Below, piece by piece: positions 51,735 through 59,401 of a stretch of DNA of 64,000 nt. The stretch's first letter is position 1. Each line of letters opens with the position of its first letter. The stretch lies in NCBI GenBank assembly GCA_025210375.1, contig JAOASB010000037.1, forward strand, positions 62,001-126,000, in the 5' to 3' direction. The notes beneath the pieces were generated by a model that was given only the letters and a program-made list of their open reading frames with translations, did no database searches and was not told where the DNA came from. A program made the translations under genes and the position numbers. Source of the DNA: Maledivibacter sp. GTDB lineage: Bacteria; Bacillota; Clostridia; Peptostreptococcales; Caminicellaceae.

Positions 51735-52292
51735 TTATGCTCTTGATAAATACTCACCTGTTCTTGTATCTATTTTGATTTTGTCACCTTCATTGATAAA
51801 CATTGGTACTTGAACCTCTGCTCCAGTTTCAACCACCGCACGCTTAGTAACGTTAGTTGCTGTATCACCCTTTACACCTGGCTCAGTTTCAGTAATTGCC
51901 AATTCAACAAAGTTTGGTGGAGCTACTTGGAAGCACTTACCTTTATAGAACTTTACAGTAGCACTGTCATTTTCATTGATATATTTTAAAGCGTCCTCCA
52001 CATGTTCCTCTGTAAGTGGTATTTGTTCATATGTCTCATTATCCATGAAATAGTAAAGTTCTCCATCGTTGTATAAATACTGCATTTCTTTAGTCTCAAT
52101 ATGTGCTTTTGGAAACTTATCATTTGGATTGAAAGCCTCTTCTCTAATGGCACCTGTAACTATATTTTTATATTTAGTTCTTACAAATGCAGCTCCTTTT
52201 CCAGGCTTAACATGTTGAAAATCAACCACTACATATGGTTGTCCATTAATTTCAAATGTCATACCTTTTCTAAAATCTCCTGCTGAAATCAT
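51735..52292 (-). CDS. efp: Translation elongation factor P
   Basis: A 185-aa protein of three beta-barrel domains: KOW-like N domain ([21 protein letters not shown]) with the loop [12 protein letters not shown] bearing the conserved Lys at the tip, then OB domains with [22 protein letters not shown]. Relieves ribosome stalling at polyproline. Start ATG 52292 with GGAGGG; ATG 52307 lies within that ribosome site. A promoter is ~120 nt upstream. Confidence 0.97.
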   Translation of the reverse strand: MISAGDFRKGMTFEINGQPYVVVDFQHVKPGKGAAFVRTKYKNIVTGAIREEAFNPNDKFPKAHIETKEMQYLYNDGELYYFMDNETYEQIPLTEEHVEDALKYINENDSATVKFYKGKCFQVAPPNFVELAITETEPGVKGDTATNVTKRAVVETGAEVQVPMFINEGDKIKIDTRTGEYLSRA

Positions 52293-52410
52293 TTCTAATC
52301 CCTCCATAGTATTTAAAGTTTACTCCTAAAGGTCAATACTCTATTGATCAGCAACCAGCGTCTAGCTAGCTCCTAGGTTTTAGTCAAGTCTTATAGGACT
52401 TGCTTTATAC

Positions 52411-52439
52411 AGTATAATAGTTATGTATAACCTTTGCAA
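52411..52439 (-). promoter_or_regulatory. Sigma-A promoter of efp
   Basis: Minus strand TTGCAA (52434-52439), exactly 17 nt, TATACT (52411-52416). The implied leader of ~110 nt contains small hairpins (AAGTC/GACTT near 52390; TCAATA/TATTGA near 52335). Confidence 0.75.
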
Positions 52440-52469
52440 GTATATTTATAAATTTAAGCTATTTAAACT

Positions 52470-53549
52470 TTAAAGTTCAATTAATTCCTTAGGGGATTTA
52501 GATAAAACCTCGCAGCCGTCTTCAGTAACAACTATTAGGTCTTCTATCCTAACGCCCCCGAAATCTGGCAAATATATACCTGGCTCATCAGTAACTACCA
52601 TATTGGCTTTTAAAGTATCTTTTCCTAGTGGAGATAATCTTGGAGATTCATGTACTTCTAATCCTACACCATGACCTAAGCCGTGTCCAAAATATTCTCC
52701 ATAGCCTTTACCCTTGATTATGTCACGGGCTATCTTATCAACATCATACCCTGTAACACCAGGTTTTATATGCTTTAAAGCTTCCTCTTGGGCCTCTAAG
52801 ACTATATTGTATATTTCTTTTTGCTTATCCGATGCTTTACCTACCACAACTGTCCTAGTCATATCAGAACAGTAACCGTTGTATATGCACCCCATGTCTA
52901 TTGTGACAAAGTCCCCATCCTCTATTACCTTTTGGGATGCTACGCCATGGGGTAGAGAAGATCTCTTTCCAGAAGCAACTATACTTTCAAAGGAAGTTCC
53001 TGAAGCCCCATTTTTCTTCATAAAGCTTTCTATCTCTAATGATACCTCCCACTCAGTAATACCAGGCTTTAATATACTACATATATATTTGAATGTATTA
53101 TCTGCTATTTCCGCTGCTTTTCTTATCTGAGTTATTTCATCCTCGTCTTTTATGATTCTAATCTTATTTAATGTGTCTTTTAAAGGAATCAGTTCAATGC
53201 CATTCAAATTTTCCTTAAAATCATTATACTGACTTACTGTAACAAACTGATCTTCAAAGCCTAATTTATTTAAACCTAATTCCTTTAATATATCGTATAT
53301 TGTTCTATCATTATTATGCTCAATTATATCAAAATCCTTGCACTGGTTAGTTGCTTGCTGCACATATCTAAAATCCGTAACAAAAAGCTCCTTATCCTGT
53401 GTAATAACTACATACCCCGATGACCCAGTAAATCCACTTAAATATCTTCTGTTCTCCGGTTTAAATACTATGGCGGAATCTAAGCTGTTCTCCCTTAGGT
53501 ATTTTTTTAATCTTCCAACCTTATTATTCACTTTTATACCCGTTGCCAA
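52470..53549 (-). CDS. pepP: M24 family Xaa-Pro aminopeptidase
   Basis: A ~359-aa metallopeptidase. N-terminal creatinase-like domain (~1-130), then the pita-bread catalytic domain with ligands in TIDMGCIYNGYCSDMTRT (two Asp), GHGLGHGVGLEVHE (His), DEPGIYLPD (Glu) and GVRIEDLIVV (Glu). Releases N-terminal residues before proline. Start uncertain: TTG 53549 or GTG 53531, neither with a strong ribosome site. The upstream sequence is the end of the IS607-type element, so its native leader may have been replaced. efp follows, as is usual. Confidence 0.92.
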   Translation of the reverse strand: MATGIKVNNKVGRLKKYLRENSLDSAIVFKPENRRYLSGFTGSSGYVVITQDKELFVTDFRYVQQATNQCKDFDIIEHNNDRTIYDILKELGLNKLGFEDQFVTVSQYNDFKENLNGIELIPLKDTLNKIRIIKDEDEITQIRKAAEIADNTFKYICSILKPGITEWEVSLEIESFMKKNGASGTSFESIVASGKRSSLPHGVASQKVIEDGDFVTIDMGCIYNGYCSDMTRTVVVGKASDKQKEIYNIVLEAQEEALKHIKPGVTGYDVDKIARDIIKGKGYGEYFGHGLGHGVGLEVHESPRLSPLGKDTLKANMVVTDEPGIYLPDFGGVRIEDLIVVTEDGCEVLSKSPKELIEL

Positions 53550-53559
53550 AACTCTATAA

Positions 53560-53705
53560 AACTCTATAAAGCTTGTTTAATTCCCTGTTCAATGTGTCCG
53601 ATTTTGTAATTCCTAAGAACATACTACTTTCGTTTGCTATAACACTCCGAGGGCTTAACTTCGGATACAACGATTCCTACACCTCAAACATAACTGTTTA
53701 AGTAG
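53560..53705 (-). other. Right end of the IS607-type element; putative omega RNA region
   Basis: Non-coding sequence immediately after the tnpB stop. Minus strand has hairpin-forming blocks: AACGAAAGTAGTATGTTC, TCCGAAGTTAAGCCCTCGGA. In TnpB elements this position encodes the omega RNA scaffold that ends at the element terminus and reads guide sequence from flanking DNA. The exact terminus could not be fixed. Confidence 0.5.
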
Positions 53706-54821
53706 TTATGCTGAATATCTGCTTAAATTAATTGAAGCATTAAAATCTCTGTCAATTACTGCTCCACATTCTTCGCAGATATAAGTTCTTTCTGATAGCG
53801 ATAATTTAGTCTTTTTATGTCCACACTCACTACATATTTTTGATGATGGATACCATTTATCAGCTTGGGCAAATTCAATTCCATAGAATTCACATTTATA
53901 TTGAAGTTGTCTTTTAAACTCATATAATCCTTGCCCAGCTATGGCTTTAGATAAATGTTTATTCTTCATCATACCTTTTATATTAAGTGTTTCCATAACT
54001 ACTCTTGACGGCTTGGCTTTCACTATCTTAGTAGTTGCTTGGTGTAAATGATTGTTCCTAATATTAGATAATCTTCTATGAAGTAATCTAATCTGCTTTT
54101 CAAGTTTTATAATGTTGCTTGTTTTGACGAACTTCCTCCCTTCTCTATTTATTTCATATTTTTTTGATTTTTTACGTTGCAACCTACGTAATCTTTTTTC
54201 TAATTTCTTAACTAATCTTGTTTTATTGATATTTTTAAAAGTTATTCCATTGGAGCATATGGCAAGGTCTTTTATGCCCACATCTATGCCTATGCTTTCA
54301 CCAGTTAATTCTACTTTTGTTTTTTCCTTTTCAATACCTACAGATAAGTACCAATACTTCCCGTCAAAACTTACCCTTGGATTAGTATATTTAACATTCA
54401 TAGGTATTTGCTCCGCTGTTCTAATCCAACCTACTTTTTCAATAAGAACCATTTTAGATTTGACTTTTAATTTCATATTATCATTGTAAAATGATGGTTT
54501 ACTTTTCCTTCTGCTTTTAAATCTTGGCTTATCTGCCAATCCTTTAAAGAATCTTTTATAAGCATTACACCCATCTTTTACAGCTTGTTTTGCTACATTG
54601 TTTGATACTTCTTTAAGCCATTTATACTCCTTTGTTTCCTTTATTATGGTAATTTCTTTTCTTAAATCACCATCTTTAATAAATTTCCCACCACTCTTAT
54701 AATTTTCTTCTTGTTTTGCAAGTGTCCAATTATATATAAATCTTGCAGTTCCAACTGATTGCCATAATTTTTGTTCCTGCTCTATATTGGGAATAATTCT
54801 AATTTTCTTTGATAGTATCAT
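53706..54821 (-). CDS. tnpB: RNA-guided endonuclease TnpB (IS607-type)
   Basis: A ~371-aa TnpB. N-terminal helix-turn-helix (IRIIPNIEQEQKLWQSVGTARFIYN split over helix and turn), RuvC-I GIDVGIKDLAI (Asp), RuvC-II VVMETLNIKGM (Glu), zinc ribbon CSECGHKKTKLS / CEECG, RuvC-III DRDFNASINL (Asp). All catalytic residues are present, so the nuclease may be active. Start ATG 54821 with AAGGAG; overlaps the tail of the broken tnpA. The partner is a serine recombinase remnant, placing it in IS607 rather than IS605. Confidence 0.9.
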   Translation of the reverse strand: MILSKKIRIIPNIEQEQKLWQSVGTARFIYNWTLAKQEENYKSGGKFIKDGDLRKEITIIKETKEYKWLKEVSNNVAKQAVKDGCNAYKRFFKGLADKPRFKSRRKSKPSFYNDNMKLKVKSKMVLIEKVGWIRTAEQIPMNVKYTNPRVSFDGKYWYLSVGIEKEKTKVELTGESIGIDVGIKDLAICSNGITFKNINKTRLVKKLEKRLRRLQRKKSKKYEINREGRKFVKTSNIIKLEKQIRLLHRRLSNIRNNHLHQATTKIVKAKPSRVVMETLNIKGMMKNKHLSKAIAGQGLYEFKRQLQYKCEFYGIEFAQADKWYPSSKICSECGHKKTKLSLSERTYICEECGAVIDRDFNASINLSRYSA

Positions 54822-55070
54822 CTTCAATCAACTCCTTAATCATCTTTTTAGCTTTATTGGCTCTTTTACCTTGGAGTTTGGTACTGAATACAGTTACTAT
54901 CTGAATAACCTATCTTTATACAAAACAACAACCCTATCAACTTCATTTTGAGTTATGGGTTTTATTAACTCTTTTAATCCTTTTTTCTTATAATTAATGC
55001 CACTTCTTACTAGATAATAATACCATAAAATTCCCACTTTGAATATATTTTATTCTTTGCATTATTATAT
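54799..55070 (-). pseudogene. tnpA: Remnant of IS607 serine-recombinase TnpA
   Basis: Minus-strand frame gives GLKELIKPITQNEVDRVVV then LYKDRLFR and two stops (TAGTAA), and a second frame gives VTVFSTKLQGKRANKAKKM, ending at TAG 54799-54801. These match the middle (GLKxL...VDRVVVxxKDRLxRF) and C-terminus (FSxxLxGKRxxK) of IS607 TnpA. The N-terminal catalytic serine region and the segment between are missing, so no transposase is made. Confidence 0.8.
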
Positions 55071-55097
55071 ACAAAATTTATGAATTATAAACAGCTT

Positions 55098-55123
55098 GAG
55101 CCCCTCGATTAAACAAGGGGCTC
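55098..55123. terminator. Hairpin near the element's upstream boundary
   Basis: GAGCCCCT (55098-55105) / AGGGGCTC (55116-55123), 8-bp stem, 10-nt loop, no good T-run on either strand. Could be a weak terminator or part of the IS left end. Confidence 0.45.
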
Positions 55124-55151
55124 AGATTGTAAACTTCTGTCAGTCCTTAAG

Positions 55152-55255
55152 TATAGATTTCCAAAAGTCAAACTTAATTTATGCATCTCAAAATATCCGA
55201 TGTTTCTAGGGATTTTTGATGTGTATAAATTAACTGTTTAACTGGAATATCTATA
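55152..55255. repeat. Family-2b repeat, 104 bp
   Basis: TATAGATTTCCAAAAGTCAA on the left, GTTTAACTGGAATATCTATA on the right. Nearly identical to 33066-33169 (five differences by eye). Lies between the IS607 remnant and comFB. Confidence 0.85.
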
Positions 55256-55257
55256 TT

Positions 55258-55307
55258 ATGAAGGGAATTAAAAGGACGAATAGAATGACTAGTTTATTTT
55301 TGAATAT
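55258..55307. repeat. Family-3 repeat, half copy
   Basis: GAAGGGAATTAAAAGGACGA, then ATAGAATGACTAG and TTTATTTTTGAATAT. Matches 31254-31311. Lies at the 3' end of comFB, whose stop is at 55311. Confidence 0.55.
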
Positions 55308-55310
55308 AAT

Positions 55311-55574
55311 TTAATGCCTTGGATTTTGGGATACTATTTGTATTGCATCAATTAATGCCTTCATCACATCTGCTTCAAATTGTCCATCCATTTCCTCCAC
55401 CTTAGAATAAAGCTCCCCTTTTCTTGTGACAACATAATGGGGCTTTAGTTTGTTTAGTGCTATGGCTTTAATATCTAATATACATTTTTCACAGGTACAT
55501 ATATTATCAAAGCCTTTAATCAAATTTGGTAATACATGATCTACTGCTAACTCCATATAGTTTCTAATCTTCAT
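55311..55574 (-). CDS. ComFB family protein
   Basis: An 87-aa protein matching the late-competence ComFB family: NYMELAVDHVLPNL, then CTCEKCILDIKAIALNKLKPHYV with the paired cysteines (28, 31 region) that bind zinc in the family. In Bacillus it is encoded in comF; its role is poorly known, and cyanobacterial relatives bind c-di-GMP. Start ATG with AAAGGATG. It lies just downstream of the type IV pilus operon, co-directional, ~40 bp apart, so it may be pilus- or uptake-linked. Confidence 0.85.
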   Translation of the reverse strand: MKIRNYMELAVDHVLPNLIKGFDNICTCEKCILDIKAIALNKLKPHYVVTRKGELYSKVEEMDGQFEADVMKALIDAIQIVSQNPRH

Positions 55575-55615
55575 ATTTCACACATCCTTTCATGGTTTTC
55601 CTAATACATAATCCC

Positions 55616-58600
55616 CTACAATATCTTAGGCTCAGGAACCACTTTTATTTCTAAATCAGGATTTGGAACTGGAGAATATGAATCATGATAATTTTTAACT
55701 ATTATGTTATTTATAAAGATATGATATATATCTTGTTCATCAACGGGATTGTCCGGATTATTGGCATCTAGTTCAAATAAGCATTCATATCTTCCCGCTT
55801 TGGGGCCAGACTTAATATTAATAACGTTATTCTCATTGTCTATATACCAATGGGAATGTATTTGACCTTCTGTTGAGTTCACTAGCTTTATTTCTTTAAA
55901 GTCAAATTTACTTATATCTATACCCATTAATTGTATTTCTAATCCCTCTACTTCTCTTTCTAATTGGAATCCTACTTTTATAATAAGTTTTCCACCTTTA
56001 ATTATATCAGCTCTTTGTTTATCATTTACATCAGTTATTGTAGCATCCTTTACGGGCATCCCTTCTTCTACGTTAATGGTAATTGGATCAAATTCAAGCT
56101 GTGGCTTTGATTCATTAAAATCATCAAAACTAATTACGGATTTACCCTTTCCACTTAAAGTATAATTTCCCGATGCATTTGCTATCAATGGAACCTCTAG
56201 GGTTATGGTCTGTGCTGAGTATACTTTACTTCCATCCTTATCTATTAGTCTGTATTCTATATCTGGTATATTAGCTCTAATTTTTTGCCCATTTATAACC
56301 AAACCATCATCATTTAAATCTTTATCTATTTTGATATTTTGAGGATATTCATCCTGTATTTTTACATTTCTTAAATATACTTTTTTCTTATAACTTCCAT
56401 TTACATCCCTAAAGCTACCTCTAGGTACTATATCCTGTAGTTCTATTCCATACCTTAGCATAAACACCTCATTTATTTGTACCCTATCACCATGACTCTC
56501 CACACCCTTAGAAAGATTTAATGGAGTATTTCCATCAATGGTAAATGGACCGTAAAGTCCTTCCCTTGCGATATCATTATCCTTGCCAGTTCTAAAGGCT
56601 ATATAATAATCCCCCGATTCCCGTGGGAACTTAACGCCTTGACTACCTGTGAATATGGTTGTGGCATATTCTCCGGGGGTAATATTTTTCGATGGATATA
56701 ACCAATCAGCAGGGATTCTATTTTGAGGGCGAGATTCATCATCACTATATGTGAGTTCATAATGTGCCCATCCACCCCAGTTAAAATATTCTAAATATAT
56801 TGGATAATATTTGTCCGCCTTCATATTGAATACTTTATTTTTTGTGCCGAATGTTGATCCTTGAATCTTAAACATATTTACAAATACATTAGTTTCTCCA
56901 TCTACTGTTATATATCCCCTACATCCATCATCTGAATACGCTCCAAACCTATAGTTGCCATCCTTAGGGACCTTTATATATCCCCAAAACTTAGATGCTT
57001 CCTTATAATTGTTATTTTCATTGCCATTATGCCATGTTATATTCATATTTTTCATAAATATAGATTTAGTTGACCATCTTTTGCCCATACTGCCATGGGT
57101 TTTAAGATAGTTTTCCCAACTACCGTATTGTTTGGGAGTAGTTGAATATGCCCCAGACATATGCTTTGTGGCATCAAAAGGGGTTTTAAACACCTCCCTT
57201 GGATTTTCCCACTTTTCCTTATCATTTAAAGTAGGCATATGATTTACATCATAGGCTCTTTTATTTAAATATCCCTTTTTATCTAAAATTACATCATCAT
57301 TTATAGTCTCTTCATTTAAATTAATGCTTTTCCAATTATCATTAGGCATATTTTGGGGTGTCTCAGTGGTTTTGATAAATTGATATTCAAAAAAATTAAC
57401 ATCCTTAGCCTTAACACCTATTTGAGCAAAGGAATCTCCCCTAAGTATAATACTTGGATTTAAAAGCTTATCTACTCTTATATCTTCATTTTCAGAATCC
57501 ACCCCATAAGTATCTTTCATACCATTAGCATCTGCAACCCTTATATTGACCTCTGGAGCAATTATATCTTTATAAATGGATATATCTATTGTGGGAAACA
57601 ATCTATCTTTACTATCCCCATTGATGTCGCCATAGCTTATACTAGATAAGCTGTTATTTTCGTCATCAACACTTAAAGTATAATCTCCTATATGGGAACC
57701 CTTTAACTTAATAAAAAATTCAAGGGGCTTAGCTTCAAATTGCTTTCTATCCTTGTTCAATATATATGTAATACTACCTATGTCACCGGTAACCGTCTGT
57801 CCATCTATTTCAAGTCCCTTGGAAACCTCAACTATATCTAGACCATGGGGAAAAGTCTCTTGGAAGTTTATACTATGTATAGGCAAGTCACTTTGTATTT
57901 GATCTGCTAGCTTTTCATATACTTCATTTATATCATCGGCGGTTTTTGCTTCCTTATAAAATCCATCGCAGCTATGGGCTATTTGCTGAAGTTTGTCCTT
58001 GTTTGCGTCATTGCTAAAGCCTATGATAAATGTGTCAATAGCTGGATTCCCCGATGATATCCTTTTCGATGCTATGGTTTTGGCATATTCTAATGCATAG
58101 CCACGGGGATCTTTGTCACCATAATTTAAGATCCTATTGTTTTCCACCATTCCATCACCTAGCTTATATTTCCAACTCCAAAAAGTAGAAACATAGCTTA
58201 ATGCAGTGGGCTGTCCATCGGTCATCAAGACAATATATTTCTTTGAGTTAGTATTCGTTGATCTTTGCAAAATCCAATAAGCTCTTCTAAGCCCATCGCC
58301 TATGTTTGTTGAGCCCTCAGCGTATAACTCATCGTTAATTATCTTTTTTAAGTCGCCGAACTTTTCTTTATCTACTAATTCCCTGTTATTAACTGTTTTG
58401 ATTATCCCTTTTCTATCATAATCAACCAAGCCAATTTTTACATTGTTTATATCCTTAAACCTATCAATAAAAAGCTTTGCAGCCTCCTTTGATATGGTAA
58501 TTCTTTTCTTTGCAGTATTAATTGTGTTTTCTCCATTAAGATTCCAATCCATACTTCCCGATGTATCCATTACCAATACAATTTCTTTATCCTTCGCATA

Positions 58601-58837
58601 TGTATGGGGTATGATACTATCTACTGGTATGGGTTTCGGTTTAAGCCTATAGGTTATTGTAAATTCCTCATTCATTAAAAATTGATTTTTCCCAATTTCC
58701 TTACTAAGTTCTATGGGTGCTTCAACGTTTTCATTTATCCTTACAGCATAACTATTTGTAGATGTCAAACTACCTAAAACCATAAAAAATATTAAAACAA
58801 TACAACCCATTTTCAAAAAAATTTTCCTTCCCATCAT
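55616..58837 (-). CDS. Large secreted VWA/PA14 protein, candidate pilus-tip adhesin
   Basis: A 1073-aa exported protein. Signal peptide 1-32, VWA domain ~85-310 with MIDAS DTSGS (91-95) and LMTDGQP, a DUF11-like/Ig-like stretch, a PA14 domain ~600-720 (FWGYIKVPKDGNYRFGAYSDDG; ITVDGE), then beta-rich repeats. No LPXTG, sortase or S-layer motif and no pilin leader. It is the last gene after PilV-, PilX- and GspJ-like pilins with ~30 bp gaps, as PilY1-type tip adhesins follow minor pilins. Role inferred. Confidence 0.82.
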   Translation of the reverse strand: MMGRKIFLKMGCIVLIFFMVLGSLTSTNSYAVRINENVEAPIELSKEIGKNQFLMNEEFTITYRLKPKPIPVDSIIPHTYAKDKEIVLVMDTSGSMDWNLNGENTINTAKKRITISKEAAKLFIDRFKDINNVKIGLVDYDRKGIIKTVNNRELVDKEKFGDLKKIINDELYAEGSTNIGDGLRRAYWILQRSTNTNSKKYIVLMTDGQPTALSYVSTFWSWKYKLGDGMVENNRILNYGDKDPRGYALEYAKTIASKRISSGNPAIDTFIIGFSNDANKDKLQQIAHSCDGFYKEAKTADDINEVYEKLADQIQSDLPIHSINFQETFPHGLDIVEVSKGLEIDGQTVTGDIGSITYILNKDRKQFEAKPLEFFIKLKGSHIGDYTLSVDDENNSLSSISYGDINGDSKDRLFPTIDISIYKDIIAPEVNIRVADANGMKDTYGVDSENEDIRVDKLLNPSIILRGDSFAQIGVKAKDVNFFEYQFIKTTETPQNMPNDNWKSINLNEETINDDVILDKKGYLNKRAYDVNHMPTLNDKEKWENPREVFKTPFDATKHMSGAYSTTPKQYGSWENYLKTHGSMGKRWSTKSIFMKNMNITWHNGNENNNYKEASKFWGYIKVPKDGNYRFGAYSDDGCRGYITVDGETNVFVNMFKIQGSTFGTKNKVFNMKADKYYPIYLEYFNWGGWAHYELTYSDDESRPQNRIPADWLYPSKNITPGEYATTIFTGSQGVKFPRESGDYYIAFRTGKDNDIAREGLYGPFTIDGNTPLNLSKGVESHGDRVQINEVFMLRYGIELQDIVPRGSFRDVNGSYKKKVYLRNVKIQDEYPQNIKIDKDLNDDGLVINGQKIRANIPDIEYRLIDKDGSKVYSAQTITLEVPLIANASGNYTLSGKGKSVISFDDFNESKPQLEFDPITINVEEGMPVKDATITDVNDKQRADIIKGGKLIIKVGFQLEREVEGLEIQLMGIDISKFDFKEIKLVNSTEGQIHSHWYIDNENNVINIKSGPKAGRYECLFELDANNPDNPVDEQDIYHIFINNIIVKNYHDSYSPVPNPDLEIKVVPEPKIL

Positions 58838-58870
58838 AAAAATTCCCCCCTTTCATTTATCCTATAAAAT

Positions 58871-59365
58871 TTAATTTGAAGCATTCCTAAAGTAAACCTC
58901 ATTAGTTAAGGTTATTTCGGAATCGTTTAATTCAGTTGTTATAGTGATCTTAACTCCATTGCTACCGATTTTAGTAACATTAAAATTCTCAATGTTCTCT
59001 GCATATTCTGATCTGGTAGTGCTTGCTCCATTCTTCTCAATCTTGGTTAATGTATTTTTGCTATTGTCATAGTCAAATTGGATCGTCCTATTTCCATGGA
59101 TTCTAAATTTAATTTCCCTTACGGTATCATGATCATAGGTACTTATGGGATCTACTATCTGCTGTGCCTCCATAATACCGTCTACTATTACATTCATGGC
59201 TATCTGAGCGCTGGACTGTGCATCGATTTGGTCCTCTGCCCTATGAAAGGTTTTGATATTAGTTAATAAAAAGGAGGAAATAGCTATGAAAACTATACCC
59301 ATGATAGCAATGACAATGACCAGCTCAACCATAGTAAAGCCTTTTTTATGTTTAATAAGCTTCAT
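58871..59365 (-). CDS. Type IV prepilin-like protein (GspJ/PulG type)
   Basis: A 164-aa prepilin. Leader MKLIKHKKG is cleaved before FTMVELVIVIAIMGIV, with Glu at mature position 5. The remainder is a small beta-rich pilin domain. Start ATG 59365 after GGGGTGGGGG; the frame extends to 59377 (GTG) without benefit. A minor pilin, made just before the VWA/PA14 gene. Confidence 0.88.
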   Translation of the reverse strand: MKLIKHKKGFTMVELVIVIAIMGIVFIAISSFLLTNIKTFHRAEDQIDAQSSAQIAMNVIVDGIMEAQQIVDPISTYDHDTVREIKFRIHGNRTIQFDYDNSKNTLTKIEKNGASTTRSEYAENIENFNVTKIGSNGVKITITTELNDSEITLTNEVYFRNASN

Positions 59366-59401
59366 CTCAACCCCCACCCCTTAACTATTATGGGCTAGGG
59401 A

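Noticed and set aside
53706-54827. IS605/IS200-type element
   Set aside because: The gene overlapping tnpB upstream is a serine-recombinase remnant (IS607 TnpA), not a Y1 HUH transposase.
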